From: Neoceratodus forsteri
Taxonomy: Eukaryota; Chordata; Ceratodontiformes; Ceratodontidae
DNA length: 64,000 bases
Direction of reading: 5' to 3'
Assembly: GCA_016271365.2 (NCBI GenBank)
Contig: CM057454.1
Coordinates: 1,166,505,055 to 1,166,569,054 of the forward strand
Within the stretch, counting starts at the first letter, position 1; each line of letters opens with the position of its first letter. This document shows, in pieces, positions 55,960 through 64,000 of this stretch. The notes below the pieces were generated by a model that did not search any database, was not told where the DNA came from, and was given only the letters and a program-made list of their open reading frames with translations. Position numbers and translations under genes: made by a program.

Positions 55960-57365
55960 AGAGAATTTAAATGGCTGCAGTGCCAGGTACCACAGTGTGA
56001 TTCTGGAATTTTTTATCTTTAATCTGATTAAGCCAACAGAGTGGATTGTGATCAGTAACAAGAACAAATTCAGTTCCTAGCAAATAAAATTTGAGGGACT
56101 CCATGGACCACTTTGCTGTTAAAAGCTCCTTGTCGATAGTGGAGTACCTTTTCTCTCTGTCATGCAAATTCCTACATATATGCAGAATAGGATGTTCTTT
56201 CCCATCGATATTTTGACTTAGGACAGCACCTAGGCCCACCTCAGATGCATCTGTCTGTAGCAGAAATGGTTTCTCAAAGTCTGGGCTTCATAAAACAGGC
56301 ACTGAACATAATGCAGCCTTTATGGCTTGAAAAGCTTCATCGCACTCTGGGGTCTATTTCACGTTATTTGGGTACCGTTTCTTTGTGAGTTCAGTGAGGG
56401 GAGTAGCTAACTCAGCAAAGTTAGGAACAAATCTTCGATAATAACCAGCCAGCCCTAAAAATGACCCGACATGTTTCTTTGTTTTAGGTACAGGGCTGTT
56501 AGCTACAGCTTCTATTTTAGAAATCTCTGGTTTGACTTCTCCATTTTCCAACATATAGCCCAAATATCTAGTTTCCTGCATGCCCAATGCACATTTGGTA
56601 GGGTTAATTGTCATACCTGCATTTCTGATAGCTTGGATAACTGCTCGTAGGTGTGCCACATGACTTTTTCAGTCTGGACTGTACACCACGACATCATCCA
56701 GGTATGCAGCACAATAACCAGTGTGAGGGGATAAAATTACATCTATGTACCACTGGAATGTAGCTGGCGCACCATGTAAACCAAAGGGCATGGTGGTGAA
56801 CTGATAGAATCCTATAGAGGTGGCAAATGCAGTTTTATCTCTGGATTCTTTAGCTAAAGGTATTTGCCAGTAACCCTTGGTGAGGTCAAGGGTACTGTTA
56901 TACTTTGCTGTCCCCAGTCTGTCCACCAAATCATCTATCCTGGGCACAGGGTAACTGTCAAATTCTGACACTTGATTAAGTTTCCTGAAATCAAGGCAGA
57001 TTCTGACACCCCATTCTTTTTTGTTTACAATTACCATGGTACATGACCATGCACTCCTCGACTCCTCAATGATACCCAGTTCTATATGACTTTTGCCTAA
57101 TAGGACAAGCATTCTTTGTCACTGTTACATGCTCAACCCCCTTTGCTCAGCCTGGTACCATAGTAAAAGTACTGTTAAAGATCTTTAGCACATTATGAAT
57201 GTCTGCAGTTTGTTCTGAGATTAAGGAAACATTCACTTTTATAGCATCAACATGTACAATTTGTTCTAGTTTATCATAAGCTACATCAATATCTTCCTTA
57301 TCCATTTCTGGTAAAACTACAGTACAAATCACATTAAACTGTTCCCTCAACTCACTGGTGCAGCA
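55960..57365 (-). pseudogene. Gypsy reverse transcriptase and RNase H
   Basis: Minus-strand frames: 57,112-56,669 with ICLDFRKLNQVSEFDSYPVP, LDLTKGYWQIPLAKESRDKT, TMPFGLHGAPATFQ and the catalytic YLDDVVVYS. Next, 56,659-56,354 has CALGMQETRYLGYMLENGEV and FLGLAGYYRRFVPNFAELA (RT connection). Then RNase H has TDASEVGLGAVLSQ, YSTIDKELLTAKW and VTDHNPLCWL (56,239-55,967). Catalytic residues are kept in both enzymes, but a TGA interrupts near 56,664 and a stop lies near 56,350. The segment upstream (57,350-57,147) is open but unrecognised. It would copy element RNA into DNA. Confidence 0.9.
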
Positions 57366-57781
57366 TTGTTCAATGAGTTTCCTAATCTGTGCAGTGTTTA
57401 ATTCAATGAATTATTAAAAGGTTAGTATTGATTTGCAATTAGCTGTCATGTACTATAAGCTTTATTTTCAGCTGAGTGCTTATGAGTTTCATTTCTGAAG
57501 GCAGACTAAATAACTCTTAAGGAATGCTGTGGTATTTATAAACAATGCTCTTAAGGAATGCTGTGATATTTAAACAATGCCATGAGAATGCATTGCATAA
57601 ACACTGCAAAACAGCTACTGACATTTCACTGAACAGTTAAAGTGAGTTGAATAGGCAGTGAAGGATGGTTGGAAAACAGTTGAACGCTTCAACAGTTTGA
57701 GTTGCCACTGCAGTAGCATCACAAAAAAAAAATGTTACACCACTGAGTTGATGGAACAGTTTAATGTGACTTGTACTGTAG
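57317..57781. repeat. ~45-bp inverted repeat pair around 375 bp
   Basis: 57,317-57,361 and 57,737-57,781 are inverted copies (core GGAACAGTTTAATGTGA) with about four mismatches. One arm lies in pol coding sequence, the other at the end of the integrase frame. The spacer holds a 35-bp direct repeat (CTCTTAAGGAATGCTGTG at about 57,514 and 57,550). Confidence 0.6.
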
Positions 57782-59345
57782 CAAGGCAGCTTCTGGCATT
57801 TTTTCAACCCATTTCTTGAGGAGGTTAGCATGGTATATCTTAGTAAGATTTTTCTTGGCAGGGGTCTCGATCTCATAGTTAACAGTGCCAGTATGTCTAA
57901 GAATCTTACATGGCCCTTGCCACTTCATTAACAACTTGTTTTCTGTTGTGGGTAGCAGTAGCAAAACCTTTTCACCTGGCTCAAAAACGTTTTCTTTTCC
58001 TCCATGGTCATAATATACCTTCTGCTGGTTTTGAGCCTCTTCCTGATTACTATAGCCAATTTCAACATATTTTGCCAGTTTCTAGGCCCTATCTGGAGTA
58101 TTGTGTGCAGCACTGGAGGCCACACCTTCACAAGGACATTAACCAAATTGAGGCAGTCCAGAGAAGGGCAACCAAAATGGTGCAGGGACTGCATCAGAAA
58201 ACATATGAGGACAGATTAATGGAGCTCAGAATGTATACCCTAGAGCAAAGGAGGGAGAGAGAGAGGTGATATGATCGAAACATTCAAACACCTTGAGGGC
58301 ATTAACAAGGTGAAAGAGTCTAACATGTTTCAATATAAGAAAAATAGCAGGACAAGAGGACGCAGCATGAGATTAGGAGGAGGCCGATTAAGGGGTAATG
58401 TGAGGAAGTTCATTTTCACAGAAAGGGTGGTGGATGCATGGAATGGCCTACCTCAGGAAGTGGTGGATAAGTGCAGGGCTTCAAACAGGTATGGGATAGG
58501 CATAAGGGAGCAATGCAGGTGAGTATGAATAGATAGACCATTGAAAGAGCAAAGGCCAATGGCACATTTATATGGTAGAAAAAGAAATTGGCAGACTGAA
58601 TGGGACTCGCAGTCCTTATCTGCCATCAACTTCTATGTTTCTATGTTTCTTTCTTAGAGCACACATATAAGAAAATATAGACTGTTTCTGAGTGGGGTTA
58701 TCTTCCCACATTTCTTTTATCACATCCAGTGGTCCTCTTGGCTGCCTACCATACAGCATTTCAAATGGTGAAAACCCTGTTGATGCCTGTGGCACTTCTC
58801 TGTAAGCAAAAAGCAGGTAAGGCAGGTATTGGTCCTAATCTTTCCCTTCCCCTTTTACAAACTTTTTTAACATGCGTTTTAGGGTTTGGTTAAAATGCTC
58901 AACAAGACCATCTGTCTGAGGATGATAGGGGGAGAGTCTTATGGCAGTGATACCTAGCAGTCTGTACAGCTACTTAAGCAGTGCAGCACCAAAATTACTA
59001 CCCTGATCAGTAATAATTTTAGGTATGCCCACTCTGGTGAAAATTTTGGCTAGCTCTGCTGCAACTTTAGGGGCTGTAACAGTATGCATTGGAACTGCTT
59101 CTGGGTATCGAGTAGTATAGTCGAATACTACCAGGATAAATCTATTACCATTTTTACTTTTGTCTAAAGTAATAGTTCTCAGACTTTGACACAGTGAGCC
59201 TGCCCAAATCCATGGAAAAGATTTTGAGCCTCCCCCCAAAACTGAAATAATCTGGGGCCTCCCCAAAGAAAAATAACATACTGTACTTTGCGCAGTACAC
59301 CATGAATAAATTGAAACCCCTTTGAGTACTTGGCTCAAATTCAGT
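57761..59345 (-). pseudogene. Gypsy integrase core and C-terminal domain (split by CR1)
   Basis: Minus strand: LVVFDYTTRYPEAVPMHT (first catalytic Asp) and IITDQGSNFGAALL (second Asp) in the 59,338-58,970 frame. Then YHPQTDGLVEHFNQTLKR (catalytic Glu) at about 58,920-58,865 and PFEMLYGRQPRGPLDVI to about 58,730. After the CR1 copy, the 57,964-57,761 frame has WQGPCKILRHTGTVNYEIET and IYHANLLKKW, the GPY/F-like C-terminal module. The integrase joins LTR ends to host DNA. The DDE triad is preserved, but the gene is broken by two insertions and at least one stop (near 58,967). Confidence 0.88.
58084..58652 (+). mobile_element. CR1 3'-end copy inside the gypsy integrase
   Basis: Starts in PYLEYCVQHWRPHLHKDINQ text, continues with VEAVQRRATKMVQGLHQKTY, FKHLEGINKVKESN, LRGNVRKFIFTERVVDAWN and LPQEVVDK, and ends with GCAGTCCTTATCTGCCATCA and TTCTATGTTTCTATGTTTCT. 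Gypsy coding resumes on both sides. A TSD of about GTTTCT is possible but is hidden by the tail. Confidence 0.88.
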
Positions 59346-59427
59346 TCTTTGTGTTATACTGACATTGAACCTTTGAAAAAGAGCTCATGTGCTCAAAGGT
59401 GTTATTGGAATAACAAATAGAATAATT

Positions 59428-59571
59428 GATGGGTTAGTGTGTATTACAAGGCTGTAATTTCATCGAGAGTTTCTGGGGACATAGATAACCTCGAGAGCGA
59501 AGCTCGAGAGGTTTCTATGTCCCCAGAAACTCGAGATGAAATTACAGCCGAGTAATACACACTAACCCATC
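59428..59571. repeat. 144-bp near-perfect palindrome
   Basis: The left arm starts GATGGGTTAGTGTGTATTAC (59,428) and the right arm ends with its complement (59,552-59,571). The arms also share CTGTAATTTCATC and GTTTCTGGGGACATAGA. The centre is CTCGAG AGCGAAG CTCGAG. Mismatches are confined to a few bases near GAGAG/TCGAG. Confidence 0.9.
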
Positions 59572-59825
59572 TGTTATTTTTTGTAATATATGGATTAAGG
59601 AAGTTCTTACCTCTTATGGCTTGAAAGCTGAATCCGGAAGTTGATTGAAGAATTTGCCAAGAATTTGTCAACTTCGTAAAAAGTTCCTTGTAAAACTTTA
59701 AAATGCATGCTTTTTTTTTTTATAGCCAATGATTGCGGCAAAGAAAAAACGATGAACTGAGGTGCTACTTTTTTTTAAAAAATAGCCAATGATTGCGGCA
59801 AAAAAAACAATTAATTGCGGTGCTG

Positions 59826-61135
59826 TTACTCAGACTCTGAGTCTGAGTACATTACGTATCTTCTTTTTTTCTGTTTCGGAGACTTTTGTACGTTGATGGC
59901 AACGTTTCCGAAAAAGTAGGAGTGGGAGCCAAAAATATTGCCGGACGTCCGTGAAAATTGAGCACTTTTATTGGTGAGGGTCTGAGCTGCTGTCATTTCC
60001 TGTGCGACAGTGTGTGCATCAGTAGTGGATTTTGGAGATGCAGCTTGTGGCGGGGATCGGGAGGTGGAAGGCTGCTCGAATGATAGGATTGAGCACATTT
60101 TCTTTTGTTTTGATTCAGACAAGGTAGAGTAATTATTAATACTCTGAATGTTTTATGTCCAGACAGCTGAGCAACATCAGTGGGTGGTATGTTCGAATCT
60201 ATCAGCATCTGTATTGCTGTTTTCCTTGTGGAATGGTTTGTAATTCTTTTTGTGGGGAAGACCTGCTGTTTGTTGAAGAAGCTTCATTATACCTCGCATC
60301 TTGTTCTCTCCTATAGTCATTGCTCTGTACCAGTGGCTTGAGGTTTGAGCTTCAAATTTGGAGCAAGGTAAAGGGGCTTCTGGTTTGTTCATGGATGGGG
60401 GCCTCTTGGAAGCATATATGTGGTAGGCAGCTACAACGTCTCTTTCTGGATACTGTGTGTTTTGGTAGAGTCTGGGAGCCACTGGTCTGACATCGCGGAT
60501 ATTTACTCCTGTTCTTGTTTTTGTGGCTCGCTCATGATATTGTAAATATTCTTTGCCTTCCGTGTCTATGCCTGCCACAATGTCACTCCAGCATAGTTGG
60601 TACTGTTCGCTTGTTCGCAATGCAAAGTGGTGAGTCCTATGTTGAAAATAATAGATGTAATAGAGCAGTGGGTGTGTTGAGACCGAGAGTTGCCTGTGGT
60701 GTACAGTTGATTTATTTCAGTTTAGGTTAGTGCTGCGCTTGCTTAGGTCGATTACCCATGCCCAGTTTTTGAGGTACTTTTGCTTAGCTATCAGTGTGTT
60801 GTGGGTCTGTTTGAAAGTGACACTTGCAGTTTGGAATATAGAGTCTGGGTAGTTTTTTTAATTAAATAGCGGTCTATACTGCGAGAATTCCTCTGATTGT
60901 GCTGGGTTAGTATTCTGTACCATCCTGCTTTTTAGTTGAAATATGAAGTCCGCTAGGTAGGTGTCCAGTTGCTCCGTTTTAATATTTTCGATACAGCGTG
61001 ACTCACCTATGCTCATTAGGTAGTTGTTGAGGATTTTAAATGAAGGCTGTTTTTTAAAGTATTTTGATTTTCTTGTTCACAGATGAATTGAAGTCTGCTT
61101 TCTGTTATAGTTTGTACCTTTGATAGTGCCATGTT
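59826..61135 (-). pseudogene. Crypton-like tyrosine recombinase gene
   Basis: The minus-strand frame 60,620-60,177 reads MRTSEQYQLCWSDIVAG, KEYLQYHERATKTRTGVN and SHWYRAMTIGENKMRGIMKL, which follows the catalytic-domain pattern of Crypton/KCTD1-KIAA1958-type recombinases. After a frameshift near 60,190 it continues as MLIDSNIPPTDVAQLSGHKT and, in the 60,122-59,826 frame, a SESKQKKMCSILSF region, ending in an acidic SDSESE tail. An upstream N-terminal portion may begin at an ATG near 61,132 but is broken. The HxxR box is eroded (EHTTH), so it is probably dead. Cryptons move as DNA through this enzyme. Confidence 0.75.
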
Positions 61136-61287
61136 TGCGATGTAGATTGAGATTTTTTGTGAGACAGTTAAGCGAGCGTTACTTTCCCTCGAATGACCTT
61201 TTTTAAACTGTTACAGTTGTTAGCTGCTTAAGTGGCTCGTGGTGGGCGCGAGGTTGAAGGGTGCGCTTGCGCTGTGATGTTTCAGTG

Positions 61288-61321
61288 ATAATACTATCGT
61301 TCGTTGGAACGATAGTATTAT
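61288..61321. repeat. 34-bp palindrome beside the Crypton-like gene
   Basis: ATAATACTATCGTT (61,288-61,301), a 6-base loop, then AACGATAGTATTAT (61,308-61,321): perfect 14-bp arms. Confidence 0.9.
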
Positions 61322-62112
61322 TGAGAGTGAAGTGTGGTATTATTGAGTCCTGTGAGATAGATTACCAGGAATTTTTTGCATCGATTTCAATAGTATTATT
61401 TTCCAAATCCATATATTACAAATAAATAAAATACATATTATTAGTCAGCTTATTGTAACCCCCCCATTCAATAGGCCAGTCTACTTGCTCTGCTATTTTC
61501 ATTCTTAAACCATTGTTACCCCTTGTTGCAGTGCCTTCATGGGTCAGAGTACTTTCTCTATTTCCTCTCTATATGAAATAACCTACCTACACACTTTTTC
61601 TCTCCCCCTCCTTGGCTGCTCCTAAGCAACTTCTCGGGGATTACTTTGCTCCTTCCTGCCGTTGCTCTTAGCACTTCTATGCACATCCCTTATATTTGTT
61701 CTGTTCTACCATCGGTCTACAAATTGATCAATTACCACCACTCATTATTAGTTTATTGTTCATATTTGTTTACACTATTGCTCGTTATGTATTTCTTGAT
61801 TGTTTTGCAGTTACCTTTTGAAATGTATTCACTCCCTACCCTTCCTGGGATACACCTGAAATAAGCCTTCCCTTGTCACCTATTAGTAAATAAATACATA
61901 AAATTCACCTACTACTATCCTCTTTCAGTTTGCTTCATCTCTTCCCACAAAATATATAAAACTCAAAATTTAAATGCAGTACTTTTTCAGACTTTCTTGA
62001 GCCCCCCCGGAACAGGTTGGGGCCTCCCCAGGGAGGCTGGCCTCACCATTTGAGAACCCCTAGTCTAAAGGACCAACCACATCCATTGCAATTTTCTCAA
62101 AATGCCCATCTG

Positions 62113-62778
62113 TTAAGGGTAGGGGAACCGGGGCACCTTGTCTTTTCTAGTGACTGGTGCTACTTTCTGACACCCAACACAGGAATTACAATAGGTAGCA
62201 ACATCTTTATGAATTCCTGGCCAGTAAAATCGATACAGCAATCTGGCAAGGGTGCGACCCCTCCTTGAGTGACCAGCCATTGGATTATCATGTACTATCT
62301 GTAACAATTCTGCTCTATACTTCTGTGGTATAACCAATTGTTTTGTCTGTTCCTGTGTCTGAGGTTTAACCAAAACTCTGTACAGTAATCCATTACATTT
62401 TTTAAACATTGGTCCACCCTGTTTTGGTTTTACCCCTAGGTGCTTAAAATAAGCCTGGAGAGAAACATTGTTAGCTTGTTCTGAAAGAAAGTCACAATCA
62501 GTTATCAGTTTAGTTTCAGCATTTTCATATTTTAACGCTTCATGTCCATCAGTCATTTGTTGCCACATTTTTTTCAGGCTTTGTCTTTCTTTCCTGGATT
62601 TCCAGATCTTGGAGCTGTGCTCAAACAAGTCCAAATTAAAATCACCGAAAGGAATAGTGTCTCCACTGTCTGAAATTTTTTTTGCCTGAGCTCTTGTCAC
62701 CACAGCTGCTGAAACATCAGGACTTACTCCCTCTTTGATCAATTCAGTAAATCCTGGAAAGTCATTTCCAATAATCAC
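62113..62778 (-). pseudogene. Gypsy protease end joined to integrase zinc domain
   Basis: A 221-codon minus-strand frame. It opens MIIGNDFPGFTELIKEG, text typical of the end of a gypsy-type protease, runs through a ~100-residue linker, and near its end has the integrase HHCC zinc domain: RAELLQIVHDNPMAGHSRRG, RFYWPGIHKDVATYCNSCVG, then C in CQK. No RT lies between protease and integrase, which places the integrase directly after the protease. The frame continues across the hAT-like insertion into the core domain at 59,338. Confidence 0.88.
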
Positions 62779-62789
62779 AGGTACAGATA

Positions 62790-63850
62790 ACTTTGGTACT
62801 ACCCCCCACTTTCATTTGGAGCAACACACCCTTAACAGTCAGAGTCACTTGGGTGGTGGGATAGTATCGAGTGTCCTCAAGGATGCAGATGACACTAGTA
62901 CCTGGTCCTTTTGCACAGTGTTTTCCCAGCAGACAGCAGTTTAACATGCACTAGGGTCCGTCTGCTTTCTGAACCAATGAGTCCCTTTACAGTCTTATGC
63001 CCCACCTTCACATCTGTTACATACTTGCCCCAATTTGCCAAGGATAAATCTGCTCCAGTGCCACTCTTTTTATTACGGCAGTTTCTTGCAAAATGGCCTG
63101 GCTCATTACAGTTATGGCAGATAACGTCTTTTGGCACAGATTTGCTACCCCCAACAGAGTTCTTAGCAGGCTTGGAATTTAAATGGGAAAGAAAGTGTCT
63201 TACCGGTGCTTGGCTGTTATCTCACTGCTGTGGTGTCTGTCTGGCCATTTGGTAGCTCTCAGCCAAAGAAACAGCTTTTCCTCATTCTCTGGTTGGTGTT
63301 CCTTTACCCACAGCTGCACATCTCTTTGCAAGATGTTGATGAATTGCTCCATGGCAAATGTGTCAATGATCTGTGGGACTGTTTTGCTCTCTGGTTGTAT
63401 CTACTTCATCAGGAGTTCTCGAAGTCTGGTGAAGGCTTCTCTAGGATTGTCAACTGAGTTGTACCTCAGAGATTGAAATCTCTGCCTGTAGGTCTCTCTG
63501 GAGATGTCGTACCTTTTCAGGATTTTGTTTTGCACCAGGTCATAGTTTTCTGACTATGCAATGTTCATACTGCTGTAGGCATGCTGAGCTTTTCCTGTCA
63601 GGTAGGGTACCAGTCTGATCGTCCATTGCTGCATTGGCCACTGGCAGGCTGTGGCAGCTCTTTCAAAGGTTGTCAAGTATGCCTCAATATCATCTGAGGG
63701 ACACAACTTAGTAACTTTAATGGCCTTTAAGTTGATTGCATGCTGTTGCTCATCTGGGTTTGTGCCAGATCCTCTGCATTTGATAACTTGTAAGGCATCC
63801 AGCCATTGCTGCTCCTGTTGTTGGTCAGGCCTTTAGGTTCTGTCATTGCC
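62790..63850 (-). pseudogene. Gypsy Gag with SCAN-like domain, zinc knuckle and protease
   Basis: From a probable start at about 63,848 (MTEPKGLTNN) the minus strand, across frames and stops, reads DDIEAYLTTFERAATACQW. It then reads ETYRQRFQSLRYNSVDNPRE, AFTRLRELLMK and TFAMEQFINILQRDVQLWVK with EHQPENEE (63,519-63,262). That stretch closely follows the SCAN domain pattern of vertebrate zinc-finger proteins. The knuckle CHNCNEPGHFARNC is at about 63,120. Protease text follows with KGLIGSESRRTLVHV, where the active-site D-S/T-G should stand, so the catalytic Asp is lost. In-frame TAG codons near 63,553 and 63,403. Confidence 0.85.
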
Positions 63851-63956
63851 TGTTCTTTTTCAATGACTTGTGCTGGCTGTACAATCTTAGACTGGACTTC
63901 TGTGCAGCTAGTTTGGCTGCCATTCTTATGGTCTCTGATTGGAGGCATGAGTTCAG

Positions 63957-63974
63957 ATCCCACTTCTTACAACA
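63957..63974 (-). other. Primer-binding site, tRNA-Leu type
   Basis: The minus strand reads TGTTGTAAGAAGTGGGAT. It is close to the complement of a vertebrate tRNA-Leu 3' end (TGGTGTCAGAAGTGGGAT, then TCGAACC); the following bases CTGAAC also fit. It sits one or two bases after the presumed 5' LTR end. Confidence 0.7.
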
Positions 63975-64000
63975 TCTGTCATCGAAGCACAGGTCAGGAA
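63975..64000 (-). repeat. End of the 5' LTR (cut by window edge)
   Basis: The minus strand TTCCTGACCTGTGC at 63,987-64,000 repeats the 3' LTR end (55,052-55,066), followed by TTCGATGACA against CCCAACGACA in the 3' LTR. The rest of the LTR lies outside the window. Confidence 0.7.

Larger units (their letters stand above)
59170..62062. mobile_element. hAT-like DNA transposon, non-autonomous, 8-bp TSD
   Basis: GTCTAAAG occurs at 59,162-59,169 and 62,063-62,070, and the gypsy integrase frame runs on if one copy plus the insert is removed. The left end reads TAATAGTTCTCAGACTTTG and the inverted right end TAGGGGTTCTCAAATGGTG, sharing the GTTCTCA typical of hAT ends. GGGGCCTCCCCA recurs near both ends (59,253 and 62,022). 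No hAT transposase was seen; instead it holds a Crypton-like recombinase region. An AATAAATAAATA-tailed sequence near 61,885 may be another retroposon. Confidence 0.82.
55045..64000 (-). mobile_element. Gmr1-like Ty3/gypsy LTR retrotransposon
   Basis: The minus-strand order is: 5' LTR end (window edge), tRNA-Leu-type primer site (63,974-63,957), SCAN-like Gag (from about 63,848), zinc knuckle and protease (63,137-62,790), integrase zinc domain (62,778-62,113), integrase core (59,338-58,660) and C-terminus (58,060-57,761), then RT (57,112-56,354), RNase H (56,300-55,967), a purine tract and the 3' LTR. Integrase before RT is unlike standard gypsy but is known for the Gmr1 group. Insertions: CR1 at 58,084 and a hAT-like element at 59,170. 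Stops and frameshifts throughout; inactive. Confidence 0.85.

Overview
The window is vertebrate nuclear DNA made almost entirely of transposable elements. I see no convincing cellular protein gene, rRNA, tRNA or CRISPR array. The mix (DIRS-type tyrosine-recombinase retrotransposons, CR1-clade and L1/Tx1-clade LINEs, an L2-like LINE, tRNA-headed SINEs, a Gmr1-like Ty3/gypsy element, a hAT-like transposon and a Crypton-type recombinase) suits an amphibian. The recurring CR1 3' tail (TAGAAACATAGAA, then GGCAGATAAGGAC, then CCAGTCTGCCC) makes me think of a caecilian. That placement is inference from memory.

Layout. 1-13,512: a decayed plus-strand DIRS element (DIRS-A) whose internal complementary region (ICR) is split by a younger minus-strand DIRS (DIRS-B, 7,435-13,130). 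DIRS-B keeps both inverted terminal repeats (ITRs), its own ICR and a 465-codon RT/RNase H frame. DIRS-A also carries a CR1 copy, a CORE-type SINE and a 75-bp polyadenylated retro-insert with a 15-bp target-site duplication (TSD). 13,513-14,905: an L2-like LINE split by a SINE with 16-bp TSDs. 15,050-23,400: a decayed plus-strand L1/Tx1 element cut by two CR1 copies, meeting a minus-strand L1/Tx1 relic (23,405-25,560). 26,699-27,407: a second TSD-flanked SINE-headed insertion. 28,080-29,472: a CR1 first-ORF region with an esterase-like GDS/GTND signature.

29,473-34,862 and 44,676-49,976: two copies (A and B) of an unidentified ~2.8-kb repeat. Each serves as the empty site for insertions in the other. 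38,168-40,095, 41,447-43,690 and 51,576-54,260: three copies of an element built from ~298-bp tandem units, each made of two head-to-head ~149-bp halves, beside a GC-rich segment of palindromes and a splice-donor-like site.

55,045-64,000: a minus-strand Gmr1-like gypsy element with a 682-bp 3' LTR, a tRNA-Leu-type primer site, a SCAN-like Gag, a defective protease, then integrase upstream of RT/RNase H. Its integrase is split by a CR1 copy and by a 2.9-kb hAT-like element with an 8-bp TSD, which itself contains a Crypton-like recombinase gene flanked by palindromes.

Most frames are broken, so this is a palimpsest of insertions rather than a working gene set. The nesting order gives a relative chronology. 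The longest clean domain-bearing frames are the DIRS-B RT/RNase H, a CR1 3' RT/C-terminal frame (20,212-20,913) and the L1 ORF1. Coordinates of element edges are estimates by eye unless a TSD fixes them.
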